Assembly: GCF_014230465.1 (NCBI RefSeq)
Contig: NZ_JAAXCY010000015.1
Location: 1-64,000 of the forward strand
DNA length: 64,000 nt
Reading direction: 5' to 3'
From: Pseudomonas cremoris
Lineage (GTDB): Bacteria; Pseudomonadota; Gammaproteobacteria; Pseudomonadales; Pseudomonadaceae
Below are positions 43,801-52,099 of this stretch, piece after piece. The notes below the pieces were generated by a model. It was not told the DNA's origin, ran no database searches, and saw nothing but the letters and a program-made list of their open reading frames with translations. The stretch's first letter is position 1, and each line of letters begins with the position of its first letter. The translations under genes were made by a program, and so were the position numbers.

Positions 43801-45719
43801 AACGCGTCCTGCAGGGTGTCGTTGAGCTGCTGGATATCCAGGTTCACGCCTTCGGCGGCGATGAACGCAAAATCATGGATCCAGAACTCACGGCCATTGG
43901 CGTGACGCAGGCGATACGGGAACTCACCCAGCACGCGCAGGCCGAGGTTTTCCAGGATCGGCAGCACGTCGGACAGCGCCAGCGGGGTGTCGGCGTGGTA
44001 GAGCTTGCAATGCAGCTCACGCTGACCGGAGACCTGGCCCAGCGGCTGGTAGAAGCTCATTACCAGCGGGTTGGCTTCGGTCAGGCTGTTGAGGTGCTGC
44101 ATGTCGACCACGGCCGAATGCGCAGCAAAACGCTCGCGGTAACCGGCCGGGAAGCCTTTCGGGAAATCCGCCAGCACGTTGGTGCCTTGGGCTTCGCCGA
44201 AGCTTTCCACGACCAGGCTGGAGTAGTCGTCCTGCCAGCTGCGGCAGGCCTGCACCACTTCTTTTTCCAGTTGCAGCGGGTCGATGTCGAGGCGGTTCTT
44301 CGGGTCAACCCGCAGAATCAGCTGCACACGAGCCAGCACGGATTCGGAGAAGAAGGTCCAGAACTCGCAATCCGAGGCTTTCAGGCGATCCATCAGCACT
44401 TGCTGGATCTTCTGGCGCACTTCGGTGGAATAGATGTCACGCGGCACGTAGGCCAGGCAGTAGCAGAAACGACCGTACGGGTCTTTGCGCAGGAACACGC
44501 GAATCTTGTTGCGCTCCTGGATCTGCACGATCGACATCACGGTGCTGAACAGTTCGTCTACCGGGGTTTGGAACAGGTCGTCACGCGGCAGCACTTCAAC
44601 GACTTGCGCCAGTTCCTTACCCAGGTGAGCCTTGGCCTGGAAGCCCGAACGGCGTTCGATTTCCGCGACTTTGCGACGGATATAAGGGATGACCCGCACG
44701 CTTTCGCCGTACACCGACGAGGTGTACAGGCCCATGAAGCGGTGTTCCTTGATGACCTTGCCGTCGGCGCTGATCTCACGGATCGACACATAGTCCGGGT
44801 AAGCCGGACGGTGTACGCGGCTTGGGTGCGCCGCCTTGGCAAACGACAGCACGGTGGGTTCACGCAGGTAAGCAACGGCGTAGTCTTCGATGCGCGTGTC
44901 TTCGGCAGTCAGGCCGGCACGCAGCAACTTGGTCAGACCGAGGAAGGAGTTGGTGTCATATTCGATATGACCGCCGTCCGCCTCGTCACGTACCACGAAT
45001 TCTTCATAGCCGAGGAAGGTGAAGTGGTTGCCCACCAGCCATTCCAGGAAGCTCTTGATCTCGGCTTTTTCTTCGCCATCAATCGCGAACTGGCTAGCGT
45101 CGACACCGGCCAACAGATCCTGGACCTTGGCTTTCATCGGTTCGAAATCGGCCACGGCCACGCGCACTTCGCCCAATACCTGCTCAAGCTCTTTGCTCAG
45201 CACATTCAGTTCGGCGGCGTTGGCGCAGCGGTCGATTTCCAGGTACATCAGCGATTCTTGCTGGATGCCTTCGCCCTGGGTACCTTTTGGCAGGATTTCC
45301 AGCAGCTCGCCCTTGGCACCACGGCGCAAGCTGAGCACGGTGGTTTGCAGGGTGTGGATGCTGTAGCCACGGCGGTTCAGCTCGGTACGCACCGAGTCCA
45401 CCAGAAATGGCAGGTCATGGTGCAGCACTTCGACCGCGGTGTGGGTCGACTGCCAGCCATGACGTTCGTAATCGGGGTTGTACACCCGTACTTGCGGTTG
45501 GGTGTGGTCAAAGCGCTCAAGCAGGCGCCACGCAGAGAGGGTGCAACCGGCCAGGTCGGAAAGGCGACGCTGGGTCAGTTCGTCCAGGGAAATGATGCCG
45601 AAGAATTGTTCAGCGAACAGCGCCACTTGTGGCAGTGCCTGTTCACTGATGTGCTGCGCCAGTGCCGCTTGCAGTTGATGCTGGAAGTCGGCCTTGCTGG
45701 CTGCGGTGAAGAACGCCAT
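40860..45719 (-). CDS. gdhB: NAD-dependent glutamate dehydrogenase, large (L-180) class
   Basis: A 1619-residue enzyme that oxidises glutamate to 2-oxoglutarate and ammonia with NAD+. The length and N-terminus ([20 protein letters not shown]) are typical of the P. aeruginosa-type GDH. The long N-terminal regulatory segments (ACT-like) precede the catalytic core, with [32 protein letters not shown]-type sequence near residue 800, KGGFLPRR, and the dinucleotide region [20 protein letters not shown] (about 980). The ATG follows GGAG by eight bases. It is monocistronic with a terminator. The opposite strand has an open frame of similar length that is a coding-bias artefact. Confidence 0.95.
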   Translation of the reverse strand: [1619 protein letters not shown]

Positions 45720-46199
45720 CTGTGGTACTCCGCTTGGGCTTGTTATTGATGAAAGCGTCGCGTGTTATCCCCTTGCGGGGAGACCGTCAGCTCTGTTCGC
45801 AGGTTAACCATAGCGAATCGGAGTGACAGGTGGGTGAAGCTGGACAAGACACTCAGGTCACATACAACGCCCACAAGATGCACACCCTGCCGGGTGACGG
45901 TACGACGGGCAGGTCAGGCGCCCGGCTCATGCACATCCGTTGCGCAGCTTAACGAGTGTAGGAAGACAGCTGCTTGCGACGCTGCGACATATTCGGTCAT
46001 CGGTACGCAGGCTTGGAGTTGCGACTCTTGCAACCCTCTACTTTCGGGAGAAAAACCCGCTGTTTTAGCCGTCGCTAGTACCGGAAATGACTGATACAGC
46101 CTGTCAAGTCATGCCCTGTGTCTGACACAGGATGCAGCACAAAATTCGCCGCAGTGGCACAATTGCCGGCATTACGCCCTACCCCAGACAGGATTCCCC
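45720..46199. other. Gene-free region upstream of gdhB
   Basis: 480 bases between divergent genes. A short frame at 45762-46094 has no ribosome binding site and looks non-coding. A small hairpin CCTGTGT/ACACAGG lies at 46115-46131. The promoters of gdhB and of the 46200 gene should lie here but could not be fixed. A sigma-54-like TGGCAC near 46155 has the wrong spacing. Confidence 0.45.
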
Positions 46200-46553
46200 A
46201 TGCTGCAACTGAAAACCGACGCCCTGATGGTCACCCCGTGCGACGACGAAGAAGACAACATGGCCATGCTCTGCTGCCACGGTAAAAACGGCGAAATGTT
46301 CATGCTCACCCGTTACCCGGATGAAGAGGAAGTAGAACTGACCTGGGACTACGAGCCATCGACCCTGGACGGGCTGAAAGTCACCCTGAGTGACACGACC
46401 CTGCTGGTGGAACTGGCTGCCGGGGACGCGGACGCGTTAGGCGGCAAGGATCAGCTTGAGATCACCCACACCACCGCTGCCTCGGACCTGCCTGAAGTCG
46501 AAGAAACCCTGCAAAACATCCTCAAAGGCACCGGCACCTTAACCCGAATCTGA
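46200..46553 (+). CDS. Conserved hypothetical acidic protein
   Basis: A 117-residue, strongly acidic soluble protein (MLQLKTDALMVTPCDDEEDN at the start). It has two close cysteines (MLCCHGKNGE) and no membrane segment. I do not recognise a named domain; similar proteins are common in pseudomonads as hypothetical. AGGA lies seven bases before the ATG. It is divergent from gdhB and separated by REP palindromes from the moxR operon. Confidence 0.7.
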   Translation: MLQLKTDALMVTPCDDEEDNMAMLCCHGKNGEMFMLTRYPDEEEVELTWDYEPSTLDGLKVTLSDTTLLVELAAGDADALGGKDQLEITHTTAASDLPEVEETLQNILKGTGTLTRI

Positions 46554-46575
46554 TTTCCTGCGCCTAACGGGCTGT

Positions 46576-46735
46576 TGTAGTGAGCGGGCTTGTCGAATCG
46601 TAGCACCGCCCGCGCTGGGTGGCGAAGCCGCCCCAACCCAACCACCGCGCCCGCTCAGATAAGTCTCGGTCGCCTGGATTAGGGGCGGCTTCGCCACCCA
46701 GCGCGGGGCAAGCCCGCTCACTACACAATCCGTCC
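46576..46735. repeat. Second-type REP pair (TGTAGTGAGCGGGCTTG family)
   Basis: The ends TGTAGTGAGCGGGCTTG and CAAGCCCGCTCACTACA are perfect complements. Inner arms GCGCTGGGTGGCGAAGCCGCC and its partner follow, with a 13-base insertion in the left arm. The same family recurs at 53806-53940. Confidence 0.85.
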
Positions 46736-46887
46736 AATTCGCAGTGGCCACACAAAAATCCTACAAGTTTTGCCAAAAATACCCGTTACGCCGTTAGTCG
46801 CCGCCCCCCTCGATGCATTAAAGTAAGCCTCCCTAGCCCGGCGTTTTTACTCGACACCAGGGCGTACCTCTCCAGGAACCGTCATCG

Positions 46888-47847
46888 ATGGAACATCGTG
46901 AAGCGCTGCTTGCGCTGCGAACCTTTCTTTCTACGCAGATTCTCGGCCAGGAAAAACTCATCGATCGCCTGCTGATCGCCCTGCTCGCCGACGGGCATAT
47001 GCTCGTCGAAGGCGCGCCAGGACTGGCCAAGACCAAGGCCATCAAGGAGTTGGCCGAAGGCATCGAAGCGCAGTTCCATCGAATCCAGTTCACCCCCGAC
47101 CTGTTGCCCGCCGATATCACCGGCACCGAGATCTATCGTCCGGAAACCGGCAGTTTTGTGTTCCAACAAGGGCCGATCTTCCACAACCTGGTGTTGGCGG
47201 ACGAAATCAACCGCGCGCCGGCCAAGGTGCAATCGGCCTTGCTCGAAGCCATGGCCGAGCGCCAGGTCAGCGTCGGGCGCAGCACTTACGAGCTGTCGCC
47301 GCTGTTTTTGGTGATGGCCACGCAAAACCCCATCGAGCAGGAAGGCACCTACCCGCTGCCCGAAGCCCAACTCGACCGCTTCCTGATGCACGTGAAAATC
47401 GGCTTCCCCGACGCCGCCGTCGAACGCCGCATCCTGCAACAGGCGCGTGGCGAAGCCCTCAACGGAGAAACCAAGCCCGAGCGCCGCGTCAGCCAGCAGG
47501 CGATCTTCGCCGCCCGCAAGGAAATCCTCGGCCTGTACATGGCCGACGCGGTGGAGGAATACCTGGTGCAACTGGTGATGGCCACGCGCACCCCGGCCAA
47601 GTTCGACCCGGAGATGGCCGAATGGATCGCCTACGGCGCCAGCCCACGCGGCTCCATCGCCCTCGACCGCTGCGCCCGTGCACACGCCTGGCTGGCCGGG
47701 CGCGACTTCGTGAGCCCGGAAGACATCCAGGCGGTGCTGTTTGACGTGTTGCGCCACCGCATCATCCTGTCGTTCGAGGCCGAAGCTGCTGGCATTGACC
47801 AGGACCGCGTGGTGCAGCGCATTCTCGATGTCGTTGCCGTCGCTTGA
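46888..47847 (+). CDS. MoxR family AAA+ ATPase
   Basis: A 319-residue AAA+ ATPase, first gene of a six-gene operon. Walker A is GAPGLAKT (residues 42-49), Walker B is LVLADEINRAP, and the sensor region is VMATQNPIEQEGTYPLPEAQLDRF. MoxR ATPases are thought to act as chaperones with VWA-domain proteins encoded downstream, in envelope maturation or stress resistance. The ATG follows AGGA. The next gene begins six bases after the stop. Confidence 0.92.
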   Translation: MEHREALLALRTFLSTQILGQEKLIDRLLIALLADGHMLVEGAPGLAKTKAIKELAEGIEAQFHRIQFTPDLLPADITGTEIYRPETGSFVFQQGPIFHNLVLADEINRAPAKVQSALLEAMAERQVSVGRSTYELSPLFLVMATQNPIEQEGTYPLPEAQLDRFLMHVKIGFPDAAVERRILQQARGEALNGETKPERRVSQQAIFAARKEILGLYMADAVEEYLVQLVMATRTPAKFDPEMAEWIAYGASPRGSIALDRCARAHAWLAGRDFVSPEDIQAVLFDVLRHRIILSFEAEAAGIDQDRVVQRILDVVAVA

Positions 47848-47852
47848 ACCCC

Positions 47853-48785
47853 ATGAACGCCAGCGATGGAATCCGCGTCACCCTCAGCGAATTGATCGAG
47901 ATGCGCCATCGCGTGCGCGAAGTTCACTTGTTTTCCACGCCGAGCCAGCGCAGCCCGCTGATCGGCTTGCACCACTCCAAGCTGCGTGGACGGGGCGTCG
48001 ACTTCGACCAGGTCCGCGTGTATCAGGCCGGCGACGATGTGCGCACCATCGACTGGCGCGTGACCGCGCGCACCCAAGAGCCGCACACCAAGCTGTTCCA
48101 TGAAGAACGTGAGCGGCCGATTTTCATCATGGTGGAGCAAAGCTGCCGGCTGTTTTTTGGCTCGGGTCAGATGTTCAAGTCGGTGCTCGCCGCGCAAGCT
48201 GCCAGCCTGATCGGTTGGGCGGCGCTGGGGCATAACGACCGCGTCGGCGGCCTGGTATTCGGCGATAACGAGCACTACGAAATCAAACCCCGGCGCAGCA
48301 AGCAAAGCCTGCTGCAACTGCTCAACCGGCTGGTACGGGTCAACCAGAGCCTGAACACCGAGAGCCGCCCCGAAGCCGACGCATTGGGCATGGCCTTGCG
48401 CCGTGGCCGTGAAGTGCTGCGCCCCGGTAGCTTGGTGATCGTAATCTGCGACGAACGTGCGCTGACCGAAGGCGCCGAACAACAGCTGAGCCTGCTGTCG
48501 CGTCATTGCGACCTGCTGCTGTTGCCGATATCCGACCCACTGGACCATGCCCTGCCCGCCGCCGGCCTGCTGCGTTTCGCGGAACGCGGCGCGCAGTTGG
48601 AACTGGACACACTGAACTACGACCTGCGCCAGGCCTACAAGGCGCAGGCTGAAGCGCGTATTGCCCGCTGGGAATTGCTCGCGCAAAAACTACGCATTCT
48701 GTTGATGCCCTTGAGCACCCAAAGCGAAATGGTCGAGCAACTGCGCGAATACCTCAACCCGCAACGCCCGGTTAAAAAGCAATGA
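47853..48785 (+). CDS. DUF58 domain protein
   Basis: A 310-residue protein. The start chosen is ATG at 47853 (MNASDGIRVTLSELIEMR); a TTG at 47844 overlaps the moxR stop. The DUF58 signature is GRGVDFDQVRVYQAGDDVRTIDWRVTARTQEPHTKLFHEER-like, around residues 43-85. The C-terminal half resembles a degenerate VWA fold (RPGSLVIVICDERA). It is a usual partner of MoxR. ATGA overlap with the next gene. Confidence 0.9.
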   Translation: MNASDGIRVTLSELIEMRHRVREVHLFSTPSQRSPLIGLHHSKLRGRGVDFDQVRVYQAGDDVRTIDWRVTARTQEPHTKLFHEERERPIFIMVEQSCRLFFGSGQMFKSVLAAQAASLIGWAALGHNDRVGGLVFGDNEHYEIKPRRSKQSLLQLLNRLVRVNQSLNTESRPEADALGMALRRGREVLRPGSLVIVICDERALTEGAEQQLSLLSRHCDLLLLPISDPLDHALPAAGLLRFAERGAQLELDTLNYDLRQAYKAQAEARIARWELLAQKLRILLMPLSTQSEMVEQLREYLNPQRPVKKQ

Positions 48786-49276
48786 GCAGCCTCGACCAAT
48801 TGCAACCGCTGATCGCCCCGCCAGCTATCGGCTTCTGGCCACCTGCGCCCGGTTGGTGGTTGTTGCTGCTGGTGATTCCGCTGCTGGGTTGGGGGTTATG
48901 GTCGTTGCGCCGCTTCTTGCCCGCACGACGCCCAGTGGCGCGCGCCGAACAACCGCTCGACCCGTTGCGCATCGCCGCCCTGGCAGAACTGGCCCTGATG
49001 CCCAAACCCTACGACGGTGCACCCGCCGGCGCCTGGCTGCAGCAGCTCAACGGTCTGCTCAAGCGCCTGTGCCGTAACGACTACCCCTACAGCCAAAGCC
49101 ACACCCTCAACGGTCGCAAATGGCTGGCGTTTCTCGACAACCGCTGCCCCGCCGCCGGCCTCACGCGCTGGATGGTGTTGGTTGAAGGCGCCTACAAACC
49201 CGAATGCAAACTCGACGACAAGGCCATCGCCGGCCTGACCCAAGCTGTCGACACCTGGATTCGCAAACATGTTTGA
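48782..49276 (+). CDS. DUF4381 domain membrane protein
   Basis: A 164-residue protein with one membrane helix near the N-terminus (about 20-42, PAPGWWLLLLVIPLLGWGLW) and a cytoplasmic helical domain (SHTLNGRKWLAFLDNRC, LVEGAYKPECKLDD). DUF4381 proteins occur almost only in moxR/bat operons. The start overlaps the DUF58 stop by ATGA and the end overlaps the next gene by eight bases. The function is unknown; an assembly role is inferred. Confidence 0.88.
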   Translation: MSSLDQLQPLIAPPAIGFWPPAPGWWLLLLVIPLLGWGLWSLRRFLPARRPVARAEQPLDPLRIAALAELALMPKPYDGAPAGAWLQQLNGLLKRLCRNDYPYSQSHTLNGRKWLAFLDNRCPAAGLTRWMVLVEGAYKPECKLDDKAIAGLTQAVDTWIRKHV

Positions 49277-50357
49277 GTTCGCCTGGCCGTGGATCTTCGC
49301 CCTGGTACCCTTGCCGTGGTTGATGCGGTGGGTGCTGCCGGCGGCCGACAGCGGTGAGCCCGCGCTTAAAGTCAGTTACCTCAGTGACCTCGAAGGCCTG
49401 GCCCGCCGCCGCGCCCGCGTCAATTTGCCGGGCTGGCGCCAGCAAGCGCCCTTCGTGGTGCTGTGGCTATTGTTGTTGACCGCCGCCGCACGCCCGGAAT
49501 GGCTGGGCGAACCGCTGCCAATCGCCGCCAGTGGCCGCGACTTGCTGGTGGCGGTGGACGTGTCCGGCTCCATGGACTTTCCCGACATGCATTGGCAGGA
49601 CGATGATGTCAGCCGCCTGAGCCTGGTGCAGCACCTGCTCGGCGACTTCCTCGAAAACCGTGAAGGTGACCGCGTCGGCCTGATCCTGTTTGGCAGCCAG
49701 GCTTATCTGCAAGCCCCGCTGACCTTCGACCGCCGCACCGTGCGCACTTGGCTGGACGAGGCACGCATCGGCATCGCCGGCAAGAACACCGCCATCGGCG
49801 ACGCCATCGGCCTGGCGCTCAAGCGCCTGCGCCTGCGCCCGGCGCAAAGCCGCGTACTTATCCTGGTCACCGACGGCGCCAACAACGCCGGGCAGATCGA
49901 CCCGTTGACCGCTGCGCGCCTGGCCGCCGAAGAAGGCGTGAAGATCTACCCCATCGGCATCGGTGCCGACCCGGAACAAACCGGTTCTTTAGGCATTCTG
50001 GGTGTCAATCCGAGCCTGGACCTGGATGAGCCGGCGCTCAAGGCGATTGCCGAGGCCACCGGCGGCCAGTACTTCCGCGCCCGCGACGGCGAAGAACTGC
50101 AAACCATCAAGGAAACCCTCGACAAACTTGAGCCGGTCGAGCAACAACCGACCCGCGCACGCCCGGCCCAGGCGCTGTACAGCGCGCCGCTGGCCCTGGC
50201 GTTGGTGCTCAGCATGCTGCTGGTGATCCAGGAACGCTGGCCGAACAACGCGTTGCAGCGCTTTTTTAACAAACTGTCGAGCAAGGGGATTTTCCTGCAA
50301 CAACACCCGGAATGGCGCCAACGCCTTAAACGCCTGCGATTGCGGAGGCGTCGATGA
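49269..50357 (+). CDS. VWA-domain membrane protein, BatA-like
   Basis: A 362-residue protein. N-terminal helices (about 5-22 and 60-75) anchor it. The VWA domain (about 90-290) has an intact MIDAS, D97-V-S-G-S101 (VAVDVSGSMDF), with the downstream Thr/Asp in LILVTDGANNAG. A C-terminal helix (about 300-320, PLALALVLSMLLVIQ) completes the BatA topology. It is expected to bind metal and partner proteins in the envelope. The stop overlaps the next start by ATGA. Confidence 0.9.
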   Translation: MFEFAWPWIFALVPLPWLMRWVLPAADSGEPALKVSYLSDLEGLARRRARVNLPGWRQQAPFVVLWLLLLTAAARPEWLGEPLPIAASGRDLLVAVDVSGSMDFPDMHWQDDDVSRLSLVQHLLGDFLENREGDRVGLILFGSQAYLQAPLTFDRRTVRTWLDEARIGIAGKNTAIGDAIGLALKRLRLRPAQSRVLILVTDGANNAGQIDPLTAARLAAEEGVKIYPIGIGADPEQTGSLGILGVNPSLDLDEPALKAIAEATGGQYFRARDGEELQTIKETLDKLEPVEQQPTRARPAQALYSAPLALALVLSMLLVIQERWPNNALQRFFNKLSSKGIFLQQHPEWRQRLKRLRLRRRR

Positions 50358-52099
50358 TCGACCTGTGGCCGCACTGGTTCCGTCCCTGGTGGTTATTGCT
50401 GCTGCCGCTGCTCTGCTGGCTGCTGTGGCACTTGTGGCATCGGCAAAAGCGCGCCGGGCGTTGGCAGATGATCCTGCCGCCGGCCTTCCACGCCGTGTTG
50501 CTCAGTGGTGGCAATGGCCGCGAAAGCAAATCGCCCTGGGTGGTACTCGGGATCGCCTGGTTGCTGGCCGTGCTGGCATTGCTCGGCCCGAGCTGGCAGC
50601 GGGTAGAACAAACTAGCCAGAAACCCTCCGACCCTTTGGTGGTGTTGCTGGAACTGACCCCGGAAATGCTCGCCACCGACAGCCCGCCCAACCGCCTGGA
50701 ACAAGCGCGGCGCAAGCTGTATGACTTGCTGCAAGCACGCAGCGACGCGCAAACCGCCATCGTCGTGTATGCCGGCAGCGCCCACACCTTGGTGCCGCTG
50801 TCGGATGACCTGTCGACCAGCCGCAACCTGCTGGAAGCGCTGCGCCCATCAATCATGCCTGAGCCCGGGCATCGTGCCGATTTGGCAGTGGAGAAAGCCC
50901 TGGGCTTGCTCAAGCAAGGTGGCCTGGGCCAAGGCCGCCTGCTGCTGGTTGGCTCGTCGCTGTCCAAGCAGGAGCGCCAGGGTATCCGCCTGCTGCTGCA
51001 AGGGGCACAGTCGCCGGCCTTGTCGATCCTGGGTATTGGCAGCCGTGAAGGCACGCCGGTGACCCAGGAAAGCGGCGAGTTCCTCAAGGACGAGCAAGGC
51101 GCGATTCTGGTACCACGCCTGGACAGCCCGACCCTCAAGGCCTTCGCCAGCGAAATGGGCGGGCGTTACCGCGCGGCACGCCTGGATGACAAGGACCTGC
51201 GCCAACTCGGCGTGCTGGACCCGCCTCAATCCATGCGCAATGACGGTCAACTGCTGCATTTGGACACCTGGGCCGACCAAGGCTACTGGCTGCTGTTGCC
51301 GCTGCTGTTGCTCGCCGCCTGCGCCGGGCGCCGTGGCTGGCTGTTCTGCTTGCCGTTATTGCTACTGGGCGCACCGCAGCCCAGCTACGCCTTCGATTTC
51401 CAGGACTTGTGGCTGCGTCCCGACCAACAAGGTCAGTACCTGTTGAAGAAAAAACGCCCTGCTGAAGCCGCCGAACACTTTCAGGACCCGCAATGGCAGG
51501 GTGTGGCGCTATACGAAGCGGGCAACTATGCCGAGGCCATCAAGCGTTTTGCCGAGGGCGATGACGCCTACGCCCACTACAATCGAGGGAATGCCCTGGC
51601 CAAGTCAGGCGAGTTGGAGGCCGCGATCGATGCGTACGAACAGGCTTTGGAAGCCCAGCCTGACTTACAGCCAGCCTTGAAAAACAAAGCCCTGCTGGAA
51701 ACCCTGATTCAGGAGCAAGAGCAGGCGAAGACCGAGCCGGACAAGCCTGCAAAAAACGAGGATGACGAAACCACCCAACCCGGCCAAACTGCGCAACCGG
51801 GCACCAGCGGGCAAAACGCCAGCGGTGGTGATCAGTCCTCCCAAGGCCAGGGTCAGGCCGGCACCGGCGATACGCAGACCGGCGCCACCTCGCCAGCCGG
51901 CAACAATGACGTACCGGGCAGCGAGCTGGGGGATGAGCAAACCACCACCCCGCCGCTGCGCCCAAACGATGCCAGCCTCGACGGCGAACACCGCCAGGCC
52001 TTGGAACAATGGCTGCAAGAAATCCCGGACAACCCCGGTGAATTGCTGCGCCGCAAATTCTGGTACGAACAGCAACAACATCAGGACAAGACTCGATGA
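50354..52099 (+). CDS. VWA and TPR protein, BatB/BatC-like fusion
   Basis: A 581-residue protein. Two N-terminal helices (about 12-28, 62-80) precede a VWA-like domain (about 92-260) whose MIDAS is degenerate: E100-L-T-P-E104 replaces DxSxS. A third helix lies near 305-320. A TPR region follows (about 345-445, AEAAEHFQDPQWQGVALYEAGNYAEAIKRF-like). Then comes a Gln/Gly/Thr-rich low-complexity stretch (about 460-530) and a conserved LDGEHRQALEQWLQEIPDNPG segment. It joins BatB and BatC, which are separate in some bacteria. Translation is coupled to both neighbours. Confidence 0.88.
   Translation: MIDLWPHWFRPWWLLLLPLLCWLLWHLWHRQKRAGRWQMILPPAFHAVLLSGGNGRESKSPWVVLGIAWLLAVLALLGPSWQRVEQTSQKPSDPLVVLLELTPEMLATDSPPNRLEQARRKLYDLLQARSDAQTAIVVYAGSAHTLVPLSDDLSTSRNLLEALRPSIMPEPGHRADLAVEKALGLLKQGGLGQGRLLLVGSSLSKQERQGIRLLLQGAQSPALSILGIGSREGTPVTQESGEFLKDEQGAILVPRLDSPTLKAFASEMGGRYRAARLDDKDLRQLGVLDPPQSMRNDGQLLHLDTWADQGYWLLLPLLLLAACAGRRGWLFCLPLLLLGAPQPSYAFDFQDLWLRPDQQGQYLLKKKRPAEAAEHFQDPQWQGVALYEAGNYAEAIKRFAEGDDAYAHYNRGNALAKSGELEAAIDAYEQALEAQPDLQPALKNKALLETLIQEQEQAKTEPDKPAKNEDDETTQPGQTAQPGTSGQNASGGDQSSQGQGQAGTGDTQTGATSPAGNNDVPGSELGDEQTTTPPLRPNDASLDGEHRQALEQWLQEIPDNPGELLRRKFWYEQQQHQDKTR

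Noticed and set aside
40992..45749. 1585-codon open frame antisense to gdhB
   Set aside because: Same codon-bias artefact. The sense frame is a well-known enzyme with all motifs.
45762..46094. 110-codon frame upstream of the acidic hypothetical gene
   Set aside because: Composition and lack of a ribosome binding site argue against it; it lies in the gdhB promoter region.
46155..46172. Sigma-54-like TGGCAC / TTGC
   Set aside because: Only two bases separate the two elements; the consensus needs five.
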